Source: an uncultured Aquimarina sp. (GTDB lineage: Bacteria; Bacteroidota; Bacteroidia; Flavobacteriales; Flavobacteriaceae). From it: 64,000 nucleotides of DNA. The position numbers were made by a program, and so were the translations under genes. The notes under the pieces were generated by a model. It was not told the DNA's origin. It ran no database searches and saw only the letters and a program-made list of their open reading frames with translations. The DNA lies in contig CANMDW010000020.1 in the NCBI GenBank assembly GCA_947496705.1, positions 1 through 64,000 on the forward strand. The letters run 5' to 3'. Positions 54,091 through 62,307 of this stretch are shown piece by piece (the first letter of the stretch is position 1; each line of letters begins with the position of its first letter).

Positions 54091-54420
54091 TTTTTCCCGC
54101 AGCACAGATTGGCAATTCTGAAGGCTTGATTTTTTTCGCCCGCTGGGATTGGCGATTCTGAAGGCCTGATTTTTTTCACCTGCTGGGATTGGCGATTCTG
54201 AAGACTTGATTTTTTTCGCCCGCTGGGATTGGTGATTCTGAAGGCTTGATTTTTTTCGCCCGCTGGGATTGGCGATTCTGAAGGCTTGATTTTTTTCACC
54301 TGCTGGGATTGGTAATTCTGAAGGCTTGATTTTTTTCGCCCGCTGGGATTGGCGATTCTGAAGGCTTGATTTTTTTCACCCGCTGGGATTGGTGATTCTG
54401 AAGACCTGGTTTTATTTTCG
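54091..54420. repeat. Tandem array, 40-bp period, about 8 copies
   Basis: The unit GGGATTGGCGATTCTGAAGG then CTTGATTTTTTTCGCCCGCT repeats with a strict 40-bp period (anchors AAGGCTTGAT-type at 54121, 54161, 54201, 54241, 54281, 54321, 54361). The open minus-strand frame across it exists only because the repeat lacks stops. No unique spacers, so it is not CRISPR. Confidence 0.9.
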
Positions 54421-54467
54421 CAGCGCAGTTTGAGGTAAGAAGCCGGAAGTACCAACAGTTTTATTGG

Positions 54468-54745
54468 AAAAGCAATTGCCTACACCTGGCCAAACTTATA
54501 AGACATACAAACAATGAAGTATATGAGATTGATAACAATCTTATAAAAAATACTATCAGCCTATTAGCTCTGGGAAGAAAAAACTACTCATTTGCCCGAT
54601 CGCAAAAAACTGCAATGCTATATTCTTTCTTCGCTACTTGTATAATCAATCATATAGATCCATATCGATGGTTTAAAGATATAGTAGAGAATTCCAGAAC
54701 ATAAAACATATAAAATAGCAGAGCTTCTTCCTGGCAATTAAGCGA
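54468..54745 (+). pseudogene. IS66-family transposase C-terminal remnant
   Basis: Translation gives KAIAYTWPNL, then in a shifted frame YEIDNNLIKNTISLLALGRK and NYSFARSQKTAMLYSFFATC, then NHIDPYRWFKDIVE. This is the typical IS66 TnpC end (EIDNN..EN.IRPLALGRKN). Two or more frameshifts and missing upstream sequence show it is dead. Nothing else is recognisable in 54746-54867. Confidence 0.8.
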
Positions 54746-54867
54746 TTACTAGACTAAAGCCCGCCTAAATGACAAAGTCGGACAGGGGAGAAGAAAATAC
54801 TTTATAAAGGTGATTGCGGACATTCAATTTAAAAATTCAATTATGCAGCATCCCTGCCTGGTCAAAA

Positions 54868-56091
54868 CTATACTTTATATTTTTTGATGAGAGTTGGGTC
54901 GGGATCCATTCCCAAACCAATTTTTGTCGGGCTGTCTATATAGCCGTCTTTTATAGGAAAAGCCTCTAGCGCAGGGTTAAAGTCGCGGGCTTTTGCGGGA
55001 TAAGTCTCCAATATCAATGCATTAGAGATAGAGGCTACTGCATGAACATTCATATGAGCATATCCGTGTGGCGCCACAGGAATGTGGAATGCCGAGCAGA
55101 GAGCTGCTATTTTCCTCATTTCGGTAAGCCCTCCGCCTTTGATAGAATCAATATTTATAATATCGCAAGAATGATTCTCAACCAAATCACGGGCTCCCCA
55201 TCGTGTATATTCATTTTCGCCTGCTACAATAGGTATATCCAAAGCATCACGCACTTCGGCATTCCCTCGCCAATCATCTGGGGCAACGGGCTCTTCAAAC
55301 CAGTAAAGATCAAGATCCTCTACCATTCTTCCGTATCTTATGGCCTCGTATGCAGATTTGTAGCCGTTATTGGCATCTACCATCACTCTGGCACTGTTCC
55401 CCAGAGCTTTTACAACAGCTCTTGTACGTTCGGCATCTCCTTTGGCATCAAGGTATCCAATTTTCATTTTTACCACTTTATAACCTTCCTTCACATATGC
55501 TTCCATTTCTTTTACGAGATCTGCAATACTTTTTCCTTCGGCATAGTATCCACCGGCAGCATACACAGGTATTTTTTCCCTGTAAGTTCCCAATACTTTA
55601 TGCACGGGTTGTTGTAGTGCCTTACCTACAATATCCCAAACACAAAGATCTACACTGCCAATGGCATGTATTTCTTTTCCTTTGGCGACCGGTTTTCTAT
55701 TATGAAAGAACATATGATCCCAGATTTGTTCTGTATTCATAAGGTTCATTCCTTTGATCTTTTTTACAAAATTTAAGACATCTTTATCGGCACCTTTGGT
55801 TACAGAATATCCTGTAATCCCTTCATTGGTTGTAATTTTAAGAAACGTGGTCGAAGGATAGCCGCCTCCCGATTTTTTTATGGCATTCCAGGTTAACGGG
55901 GTCTTTTTATCAAACTTCAGTTTGATAATTTCTACGTCTTTTATAGTAATATGGGTGAGCACATCTTTGGCAGAACTTTTTAGAGGTTGATCTACCTGTG
56001 ATATAAAACGTTCTCCCCCTATTAATGGTAATGCTGCCATGGCAGCTATTCCTGTGGTAGCTTTTTTAAGGAAATTTCTACGGTTTTTCAT
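54868..56091 (-). CDS. Tat-exported enolase-superfamily (mandelate racemase type) dehydratase
   Basis: 407 residues. The twin-arginine signal RRNFLKKA is followed by AAMAALPLIGG. The barrel has K208/K210 (KMK), metal ligands D239 (VMVDANNGY), E266 (WFEEP) and E292 (AGENEYTRWG), and the D315/H342 dyad (NIDSIKGGGLTE, APHGYAHMNVHA), the mandelate racemase subgroup pattern of sugar-acid dehydratases. It likely dehydrates an aldonic or uronic acid, or racemises a hydroxy acid, in the periplasm. It fits functionally with the GntP/PQQ operon 2 kb away, though in opposite orientation. Confidence 0.88.
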   Translation of the reverse strand: MKNRRNFLKKATTGIAAMAALPLIGGERFISQVDQPLKSSAKDVLTHITIKDVEIIKLKFDKKTPLTWNAIKKSGGGYPSTTFLKITTNEGITGYSVTKGADKDVLNFVKKIKGMNLMNTEQIWDHMFFHNRKPVAKGKEIHAIGSVDLCVWDIVGKALQQPVHKVLGTYREKIPVYAAGGYYAEGKSIADLVKEMEAYVKEGYKVVKMKIGYLDAKGDAERTRAVVKALGNSARVMVDANNGYKSAYEAIRYGRMVEDLDLYWFEEPVAPDDWRGNAEVRDALDIPIVAGENEYTRWGARDLVENHSCDIINIDSIKGGGLTEMRKIAALCSAFHIPVAPHGYAHMNVHAVASISNALILETYPAKARDFNPALEAFPIKDGYIDSPTKIGLGMDPDPTLIKKYKV

Positions 56092-56150
56092 ATATAAATC
56101 TTTTCAGAAATAATACGTATAACTATACAACTTCCCTTATTGACACAAAA

Positions 56151-56176
56151 AAATCCGGTGATGTCAAACCGGATTT
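56151..56176 (-). terminator. Terminator for the OmpA-family gene
   Basis: AAATCCGG / CCGGATTT stem with a 10-nt loop; on the minus strand it is followed by TTTTTTTG. Confidence 0.8.
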
Positions 56177-56192
56177 AGTGAATTATAAGTAT

Positions 56193-56263
56193 GAAGTGAT
56201 TTAAACTTTTTTGCCTGTTTGTCAGTCAGGGTAGAATTGAAGCGAAAAAGTTTAAATCACTTC
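56193..56263. repeat. 71-bp inverted-repeat element with perfect 19-bp arms
   Basis: GAAGTGATTTAAACTTTTT at 56193-56211 is perfectly repeated inverted at 56245-56263. The 33-bp interior contains a CCTG...CAGG palindrome. It lies 11 bp after the OmpA-family stop, before that gene's terminator. Confidence 0.75.
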
Positions 56264-56274
56264 TTAGCTTAACA

Positions 56275-57102
56275 CTAGCTTTTGGTACCATTCTTCATAT
56301 TTTCTTTTACGAGACCATAAAATTGATCAAACTTTGCATCAATTATAATCCTGGTAGCTGTTTCTATACTTTGTGAGCCATATTCGCTTTTCCCTAAGAC
56401 TTCCATTCGCTTAGGATCTATCTTAAAATCATTCTGTAAGGTTCTTACTACCGCTGCGGCTTGTTTTGCACTAAGATCCCAGTTGTCGGCTATACTTTTG
56501 TCTTTAATATTAAGTGCATTGCTATTTCCTTCAACAATGATTTTTAAATCAGGTTTAGAATTTAATGCATTTGCTATTTTTCCTAGTACGCCTTTTGCTT
56601 TTTCATCTATAGCATAACTTTTATCGCTCTCACCAAATAGTAAGGTGTTGGCTAATGTAATGAGTACACTTCCATTTTTTAAAGCGATCGTGTTGGCTTG
56701 ATCTCCCAGGGCATTTTTTAACACCTTTAAGGTTTCCAGTTTTGTAGCATCACTTTCACTAATCGCATCATTAATAGCCTTAAGTTGCCTGTCTTTTTCC
56801 TGAAGGCTTTTTAAGGATGACTCAAGGTTTTGAGCCTTCTTTTTAGAGAGTTCTGTAAAATTTCCCATGTTGCTTAAAAGAGATGCATTTGTCTCTTTAA
56901 GGTCTTTAACCTGCATTTCCATAGTTTCTACCTGGGTTAGCGTAGCTTTCTCTTTTTTACGAGAATCGTTTAACTCTGCTTTGGTAGCTTTCAATTCTTT
57001 CCTAAGCTGATCTATTTCATCAAGAAGATCCTTTTTTTTCTGAGAATATATTGATGAGGTAGAAATCAATAGCACGGTGGCAAATACAATAATTTTTTTC
57101 AT
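56275..57102 (-). CDS. OmpA-family protein with coiled coil
   Basis: 275 residues when started at ATG 57102 (MKKIIVFATVLLISTSSIYS, a clear signal peptide). Residues about 22-120 form a coiled coil (LLDEIDQLRKELKATKAELN). The C-terminus (about 150-275) is an OmpA-like peptidoglycan-binding domain (LKIIVEGNSNALNIKDKSIADNWDLSAKQAAAVVRTL, MEVLGKSEYG). It probably links the outer membrane or periplasmic complexes to the cell wall. The canonical Asp/Arg wall-binding pair is only partly recognisable. Confidence 0.82.
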   Translation of the reverse strand: MKKIIVFATVLLISTSSIYSQKKKDLLDEIDQLRKELKATKAELNDSRKKEKATLTQVETMEMQVKDLKETNASLLSNMGNFTELSKKKAQNLESSLKSLQEKDRQLKAINDAISESDATKLETLKVLKNALGDQANTIALKNGSVLITLANTLLFGESDKSYAIDEKAKGVLGKIANALNSKPDLKIIVEGNSNALNIKDKSIADNWDLSAKQAAAVVRTLQNDFKIDPKRMEVLGKSEYGSQSIETATRIIIDAKFDQFYGLVKENMKNGTKS

Positions 57103-57159
57103 TGGTTTTAGTATGATTTGTTGCAATTGCTAAAGTAAAACTTTTTTACAAATATCAAA

Positions 57160-57320
57160 GTAAGAGCATGTTTAAAAACCCTACTTCCTGAAAACTACTA
57201 TTTTGAGAACTGTGATTTTATTTCAAATGCTGCAAATATCCCGATATGCTCAACCGAAACTTTACCAAAACCTCAAACTATTTATTTTTCAGTTTGTATT
57301 CTTTTTAAACATGCTCTTAC
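57160..57320. mobile_element. MITE-like element, family 3
   Basis: 161 bp with perfect 19-bp terminal inverted repeats (GTAAGAGCATGTTTAAAAA and its complement). A truncated left-end copy is at 25537-25600. It fills the gap between two minus-strand genes. Confidence 0.85.
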
Positions 57321-57326
57321 ATGTTG

Positions 57327-57767
57327 CTATGACTTTTCTAATAATTTTTTCGCGTTTTCAATACTAGTGTTGATCTGATCTCGCATTTCATTGACTTCGG
57401 TCTCTTCTTCTTTTAATAATTTCATTTGTGAGGATAGTTTGTCGGAATTGGTTTCATCATTTTCATTATCATGAGGAAATTTTTCGCTGAAATCACTCAT
57501 CCATTCCATCATAAAGTCATAAGAGTCTTTAAGGTCTTGTTGTGCTTTGGCATAAGATTTCCCGGTTTCGGTAGTATCAATTTTGGATTCAAGATCTTTG
57601 ATCAGGGTACTTATCTCTCCCATTTTGGGCATTACTTCATCATGTACATCAATTATTTTTTGCATTAACAGATCAAACTCCTGCTCTTCTTTAGAAAGTT
57701 GATCACAGGATATAATGGTTACTGCTGTGGTAATAAAAAAAACGATTCGTATAAAAAGTGATTTCAT
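57327..57767 (-). CDS. Helical lipoprotein
   Basis: 146 residues with signal peptide and lipobox IISC. The mature part is a charged coiled coil (KMGEISTLIKDLESKIDTTE, KLSSQMKLLKEEETEVNEMRDQI). It resembles small 'viral A-type inclusion'-like lipoproteins of flavobacteria with no known role. It is upstream of the OmpA-family gene on the same strand, separated by the MITE-like element. Confidence 0.65.
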   Translation of the reverse strand: MKSLFIRIVFFITTAVTIISCDQLSKEEQEFDLLMQKIIDVHDEVMPKMGEISTLIKDLESKIDTTETGKSYAKAQQDLKDSYDFMMEWMSDFSEKFPHDNENDETNSDKLSSQMKLLKEEETEVNEMRDQINTSIENAKKLLEKS

Positions 57768-57958
57768 TTGGCATATATTATTTTGATTAATTCAAAGTTA
57801 TTATTTTTTAAATCACTACATTTCTTTATTCTTACTTTCTTTATAATTTTTCCCAATTCTATTCATTTTAGATATCTCAATTCATGAACTCGTCTTGAAT
57901 TGAAATATACAAAGAACAATTGCAGTGATTAAAATGTATGTTAACATATAGATAAGAT

Positions 57959-58882
57959 TTAAGGTTTTTGAGTTTCATTTTCTTTTAAAAGCGGTATTAG
58001 CATTTGGTCATACATTTTTTCTGTCATGTAGGTTACCACACGATCTGTTTTGTCGGGGTGCCCTCCTTCAAACGGGGGTTTGGGATCATATTCCAGATTT
58101 AAAGCAGTAAAAGCGGCATAATTTCTTCCCAAAATATGATCGATTAAGGCCAGGCTCATATCAATTCCGGCAGATACTCCTGCACTTGTCCAGTATTTTC
58201 CATCATTGGTGTAACGTTTTTTTACATACTTTGCCCCATATTGCGCTAGTTTTTCTTCGGCTTTATACCAATTAGTAGTCGCTTCTTTACCCTCTAGCAA
58301 TCCTGCTGCTCCAAGAATCCAGGCTCCCGTACAAACACTCAAGGTATACTTACTATTTTGGTCGATTTTCCTGATCCAATCGAGAAGCTTTTTATCTTTT
58401 GTAGCGTTGTAAGTTGCTACTACCCCTCCTGGTATGAGTAAAATATCTAACCGATCAATATCATCAATACTATAATCTACTTCTGTCTTTACTTTATCAC
58501 TACTGGTTACTATCCCTTTATTTCTGCCAATTAATATTTTTTTTGTTGGATACATATGATTTAATACAGATAATGGCCCCATAGCATCCAGCATAAAATA
58601 TCCATCATACAAAAGAATGCCTATAGTTTGAATAGTATCATTTGGCATTTCATTAAATACGGTCATTAATTCTTGATGTGACATCGCCTTCAATTCGGCA
58701 TTTGTATATGGCGTACCATCTGGTTTTAAGTTATAGTCTTCTTTTGTTTCACAAACCTGATGTATTGCTGTTTTGTGTTCTGAAATATTTGATTGATCGG
58801 TATTTTGTTTCTCAGTTTGATTTGGCTGCAAACAACTTATTTGTATAAGTGCTATGAACAACATCTGTACTAATTGTTTCAT
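57959..58882 (-). CDS. DJ-1/PfpI-family lipoprotein
   Basis: 307 residues with lipobox IQISC (Cys17). Residues about 82-290 are a DJ-1/PfpI (class I glutamine amidotransferase-like) domain: IGILLYDGYFMLDAMGPLSVL, the nucleophile C184 in LSVCTGAWILGAAGLL, then ATTNWYKAEEKL. This subtype is related to the amidase-like half of GlxA-type regulators and isonitrile hydratases. Export is unusual for the family. It overlaps the PepSY gene by 4 bp and is thus translationally coupled. Confidence 0.82.
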   Translation of the reverse strand: MKQLVQMLFIALIQISCLQPNQTEKQNTDQSNISEHKTAIHQVCETKEDYNLKPDGTPYTNAELKAMSHQELMTVFNEMPNDTIQTIGILLYDGYFMLDAMGPLSVLNHMYPTKKILIGRNKGIVTSSDKVKTEVDYSIDDIDRLDILLIPGGVVATYNATKDKKLLDWIRKIDQNSKYTLSVCTGAWILGAAGLLEGKEATTNWYKAEEKLAQYGAKYVKKRYTNDGKYWTSAGVSAGIDMSLALIDHILGRNYAAFTALNLEYDPKPPFEGGHPDKTDRVVTYMTEKMYDQMLIPLLKENETQKP

Positions 58883-59619
58883 GATTTTCTTTTTTTATGA
58901 TGTAGTGTTTTTGAAGTCAGTATATAAAGGATAAAGCCCGAAAGGATCGTAAAAATCCCAAAGAGTGAAAATGTACGTAACAACAGATTGTTAAAATTAT
59001 CACGCTCGTTATAGTCCATGGTATGCAGCATCCATAAAAAGTCGAATATCCGCCATTGATTATTTCTGAAAGTCTGCACATTCCCGTATTCTGGTGAAAC
59101 ATATACGGTAGTATTGGCAGGTTCATTAAAGGTAATAGCATAAGCAGGAAGTGGGCGTTTGCGATATTCATGATGATTTCCGGCCTCGGTTAAGTATTCG
59201 ACCTGGCCGATTTTTGCTTTAACATTAAGTTTATGTTGTGCTACACGAATAGCTTCATCTTTGCCGAGTGATTTTCTTGGTTGTCCATTTATGGCATCTA
59301 TAAGCAGTACGTTTTTTTTTCCTTCAGAAAGGAATTGCATACGATATATAGGTTTTTCCAAAATTGTAGTGAGTTCTAGTGAAATCAAACGGTCATTTTT
59401 GGTGAGCTGATCGCTCAGGAACATTGTTGGAGAAACATATTCGACTTCTTTGGGAAGTAGAGGTGTTGTATGTTTTAGATCATCACCACGAATTTTATCA
59501 ATATTAGTCCAACTGAAATAGAGCCCGCCGATAGTCCACAGTAAAAACTGAATGCCTAAAACAACACCAAGATATCGATGCCATTTGCGGGTTAATCGTA
59601 CTATATTACTTTTTTTCAT
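58879..59619 (-). CDS. PepSY-domain membrane protein
   Basis: 246 residues with an N-terminal membrane helix (LGVVLGIQFLLWTIGGLYFSW), a periplasmic PepSY segment (DEAIRVAQHKLNVKAKIGQVEYLTEAGNHHEYRKRPLPAYAI) and a C-terminal helix (LFGIFTILSGFILYILTS). The PepSY_TM group often accompanies TonB receptors and metal or siderophore reduction. Upstream lies only the 46-codon stump of a TonB receptor (59743-59883), so its original partner appears lost. Confidence 0.82.
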   Translation of the reverse strand: MKKSNIVRLTRKWHRYLGVVLGIQFLLWTIGGLYFSWTNIDKIRGDDLKHTTPLLPKEVEYVSPTMFLSDQLTKNDRLISLELTTILEKPIYRMQFLSEGKKNVLLIDAINGQPRKSLGKDEAIRVAQHKLNVKAKIGQVEYLTEAGNHHEYRKRPLPAYAITFNEPANTTVYVSPEYGNVQTFRNNQWRIFDFLWMLHTMDYNERDNFNNLLLRTFSLFGIFTILSGFILYILTSKTLHHKKRKS

Positions 59620-59658
59620 TCTGGTTATTTTATTTATATTAAATCTGCTTTATGCTTT

Positions 59659-59712
59659 AGAAAACCTCTGCCTGCGTATCTACCTGGTCGGCAGACAGAC
59701 GGGCAGGTTTTA
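59659..59712. repeat. GC-rich palindrome AAAACCT...AGGTTTT
   Basis: AAAACCTCTGCCTG pairs imperfectly with CGGGCAGGTTTT, and CTGCC/GGCAG substructures lie inside. Same loose family as 24453, 35790 and 53018. It sits where the body of the TonB receptor should be. Confidence 0.6.
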
Positions 59713-59742
59713 CAGTAGTTTCAATGCATAAGCGGGTTAAAT

Positions 59743-59883
59743 TTAAGATGGGTGATTAACCTCAATTATGGTTGCTCCCGGTAACGGATTATTATAGCGA
59801 TCTACTATTTTCCCTTTGTATGATTGTTGGGCATAGTTTAATAGACTCGTACACAAGGATACGAGTACCATGTATTTTTTCAT
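59743..59883 (-). pseudogene. TonB-dependent receptor, N-terminal stump
   Basis: 46 codons: MKKYMVLVSLCTSLLNYAQQ, then SYKGKIVDRYNNPLPGATII, then EVNHPS and stop. This is a signal peptide plus the first strand set of a carboxypeptidase-regulatory-like domain, exactly the start of a Bacteroidota TonB receptor. The remaining 700 or so residues are missing. Neighbours (a CNGKCYL protein upstream and PepSY downstream) are those usually flanking such a receptor. Confidence 0.75.
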
Positions 59884-60007
59884 GAATGATTAGATATATA
59901 GATTTTTTATGGAATTATATAGATGTATAATCCCTTAAAAATGTTTATAATACAATGACCCTAAACCAATTGTTGTTGATTTAGAAGATTAAAAAAACAA
60001 TATGAAT

Positions 60008-60388
60008 CTATATAAATTGAGGAGGGTGGTCAATGGTACTTGAGATCTCCAGAAGCTGAAAATGTAGCAGTTTCCAATTGTGTGTTGTAGTGAAGCCGGT
60101 TAGAATGCCTCCTAGTTGTATTGTGTTTTCCTGAAAAAATAATGGGATAAAGGCTTCAGTAATAATAACGGTATCAGAATTCTCGGTAGAGGATTGTGTT
60201 TTGCCTTTTATTTGACTCATTAAATAACACTTACCATTACAGTTGAGACGTGGTCGCTCTTTGTTTACACAATATTTTTCTACAATGGTGTCAATGTTAA
60301 GTTGATAATACAGCACGGTACTGATTTCCATAGCGGGACGTATGGCAAAGGAAGCAAATAATAGTATAGAGAACAGGATTCTCATCAA
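60008..60388 (-). CDS. Small exported Cys-motif protein (CNGKCYL)
   Basis: 126 residues with a signal-like N-terminus (ILFSILLFASFAIRPAME), the motif LNCNGKCYLMSQI and a hydrophobic C-terminal region with His residues. Proteins of this type occur in flavobacteria next to TonB receptor and PepSY genes and are suspected to act in metal (copper or iron) handling; this is from gene context, not proven. The pair of Cys four residues apart could bind metal or heme. A promoter-like gap follows upstream. Confidence 0.6.
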   Translation of the reverse strand: MMRILFSILLFASFAIRPAMEISTVLYYQLNIDTIVEKYCVNKERPRLNCNGKCYLMSQIKGKTQSSTENSDTVIITEAFIPLFFQENTIQLGGILTGFTTTHNWKLLHFQLLEISSTIDHPPQFI

Positions 60389-60593
60389 TACACATTAAAT
60401 TTCGTGCAAAAGTACGGATTTGATCATTCTTTTGCCTAAAAAAACAAATAAGGTGTTGTTAAAAAGATTGGTTTTAACATAGAAACTCATGTTTTATAGT
60501 ATAATTGAAGTACTATAGCTTCTGCTTAAATCATTTTCATAAGCGTTCATCATTTTTAGAAGTTGTTCAAGTTTCCGGGGTTTATCAGTTCCA
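60389..60593. other. Intergenic stretch without gene
   Basis: AT-rich upstream region of the CNGKCYL gene. No gene or clear promoter; the 23-bp repeat array follows. Confidence 0.4.
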
Positions 60594-60684
60594 TACATCG
60601 CGGAAACATAGTTGCATACATCATGCAAGCATAGTTGCATACATCGTGCAAGCATAGTTGCATACATCGTGCAAGCATAGTTCT
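60594..60684. repeat. Tandem repeat, 23-bp period, about four copies
   Basis: CATAGTTGCATACATCGTGC then AAG repeats at 60607, 60630, 60653 and 60676 with a strict 23-bp period. Each unit contains the near-palindrome GCATACATCGTGC. Confidence 0.85.
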
Positions 60685-60741
60685 ATATACTGAGTAAAGA
60701 GTAACTAATTGGTTGTTGGTGTTGTATTGTGTTTTGTTTGT

Positions 60742-61653
60742 TTATTGATATAGGTCTCCCTGCAGGTATTTTAGGCCAGAATCACACACTACAGTAACAA
60801 TTCTTTTTCCCTTACCTAAAACTTTGGCTCTTTGGATAGCTGCCCAAACGTTACCACCAGAGGTGATTCCGCCAAAGATACCTTCTTTGCGGGCCAAATC
60901 ACGAGCCGTAGCATAGGCGTCTTCGTCTTTAATGGCTATGATATGATCTGCCAGATCTAATCTGCAAATTGCAGGAATAAAACCGGCTCCCATGCCTTCA
61001 AGTCTGTGGTTCCCTGTGATGTCTCCTCCAGAAAGGGCTCTCACATAATAGGGTTCGGTGGGGATACATCGTATGTTTGGGTTTTTCTTTTTAAAGATTT
61101 CGGCATTGCCCGAAAAGCAAGCTCCGGTACCCACCCCGGCAATAAATTCATCAAAATCGGTACCCAGCACTTCGATGATTTCGTTAGCCATGTTATGATA
61201 GGCATTTCGATTATCAATGTTATTAAATTGATCTGTCCAGAAGGTATTGGGCTGCTGGCTGATTTCTTTTACTCTTTTTAATGCTGAATTAATTATTTGT
61301 ACAGTGATTTTACCGTGATTGCTTGGAATAAGCTCTAAGGTGGCTCCAAAAGCCCTCATGGTTTGCAATTTTTCTTCTGCAAAAGCATCAGACGAAACAA
61401 AATGAGCTTTATATCCTTTGGCAGCACATATCATTGCCAATGAGCTGCCTGTACTACCCCCGGTATAGTCGATTACCATTCCTCCGGGTTTAAGTTCACC
61501 TCTTTTCTCGGCCTCCTCTATCATCGCAAGTGCCATCCTGTCTTTCATACTTCCCGTAGGGTTTCCGCCTTCATATTTCACAAAGACCTCGGCACAATTT
61601 GAGTCTACTAAGTTCTCTAATTTAATCAATGGAGTATTTCCTATTCCTTTCAT
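60742..61653 (-). CDS. Cysteine synthase / cystathionine beta-synthase family enzyme
   Basis: 303 residues, fold-type II PLP enzyme. IGNTPLIKLENL at the start, PLP lysine K37 in NPTGSMKDRMA, substrate loop TGGSTGSSLA, PLP phosphate loop GVGTGACFSGNAEIF, and GITSGGNVWAA. It makes cysteine or a related beta-replacement product from O-acetylserine-like substrates. It lacks the C-terminal CBS module. Standard CysK has NPAxSVKDR, and the variant TGSMKDR is typical of CysM/CBS-like relatives, so the exact substrate is uncertain. It is monocistronic. Confidence 0.88.
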   Translation of the reverse strand: MKGIGNTPLIKLENLVDSNCAEVFVKYEGGNPTGSMKDRMALAMIEEAEKRGELKPGGMVIDYTGGSTGSSLAMICAAKGYKAHFVSSDAFAEEKLQTMRAFGATLELIPSNHGKITVQIINSALKRVKEISQQPNTFWTDQFNNIDNRNAYHNMANEIIEVLGTDFDEFIAGVGTGACFSGNAEIFKKKNPNIRCIPTEPYYVRALSGGDITGNHRLEGMGAGFIPAICRLDLADHIIAIKDEDAYATARDLARKEGIFGGITSGGNVWAAIQRAKVLGKGKRIVTVVCDSGLKYLQGDLYQ

Positions 61654-61774
61654 GATATAGTTACAATTTCTAAAGCAAAAGTATAGTAGCTCAAGAAGGT
61701 ATACAGCCCGAATCTTGCGAAGTTTTGTTTTCGGGTGCTTGATCTGTGAGTCTGTTATGCTTTTTTATATTGAT

Positions 61775-62227
61775 TTATTTTTTTTGATCAGAGCTGTTTT
61801 TAAGTTCGATTAGTGTTGATTGAGAAGCCGCGCAAAGTTTTTCTTTTCCGTTTTTAACGATGAATACCTCAGATCTGCATATAGTTAATGTTCTTCCATT
61901 CTTTAAAACATTAGATTTACCAATCAGCAGTTCTCCATCACCCGGAGACATCAGATTAAGTTTAAATTCTACTGTTAAAACAGAAGAATTCTCTTCCATC
62001 AATGAAAATGCGGCATACCCGGCAGTATTATCGGCAATAGTACTAATGATACCTGCATGAAAAAATCCATGTTGTTGGGTCAGGTTAGGGTCATAAGGTA
62101 TATGGATTTCGCAATATCCTGGTTGTACATCGATCAATTTTGCATTGATGAATTTCATAAACTTTTGTCTTTGAAAACTTTCTTCTACCTTTTTTTGGTA
62201 GGTATTTGATTTTGGTTCAAATTTCAT
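61775..62227 (-). CDS. PaaI-type hotdog thioesterase
   Basis: 150 residues. The hotdog signature QQHGFFHAGIISTIADNTAGYAAFSLM is followed by VLTVEFKLNLMSPGDGELLIGKSNVLKNGRTLTICRSEVF. It likely hydrolyses acyl-CoA thioesters in the cytoplasm; the substrate is unknown. It is separated from the CysK-like gene by 121 bp and from the TRIC gene by 80 bp on the same strand. Confidence 0.87.
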   Translation of the reverse strand: MKFEPKSNTYQKKVEESFQRQKFMKFINAKLIDVQPGYCEIHIPYDPNLTQQHGFFHAGIISTIADNTAGYAAFSLMEENSSVLTVEFKLNLMSPGDGELLIGKSNVLKNGRTLTICRSEVFIVKNGKEKLCAASQSTLIELKNSSDQKK

Positions 62228-62307
62228 GGTATAGCAATCGATATGTGATTATTTTGTAAGGTACATTATGGAGTATAAATTACTAATAATTATGCTGATA
62301 TGTAGTA

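Noticed and set aside
54091..54420. Regularly spaced repeats suggesting a CRISPR array
   Set aside because: The whole 40-bp unit is conserved; there are no unique spacers and no cas genes. The 41-bp array at 38806-38990 is rejected for the same reason.
54009..54455. Open minus-strand frame of 148 codons with repeated AGEKNQAFRI-type peptides
   Set aside because: It is produced by a 40-bp tandem repeat read in all three frames in turn; no start signal and no gene-like ends.
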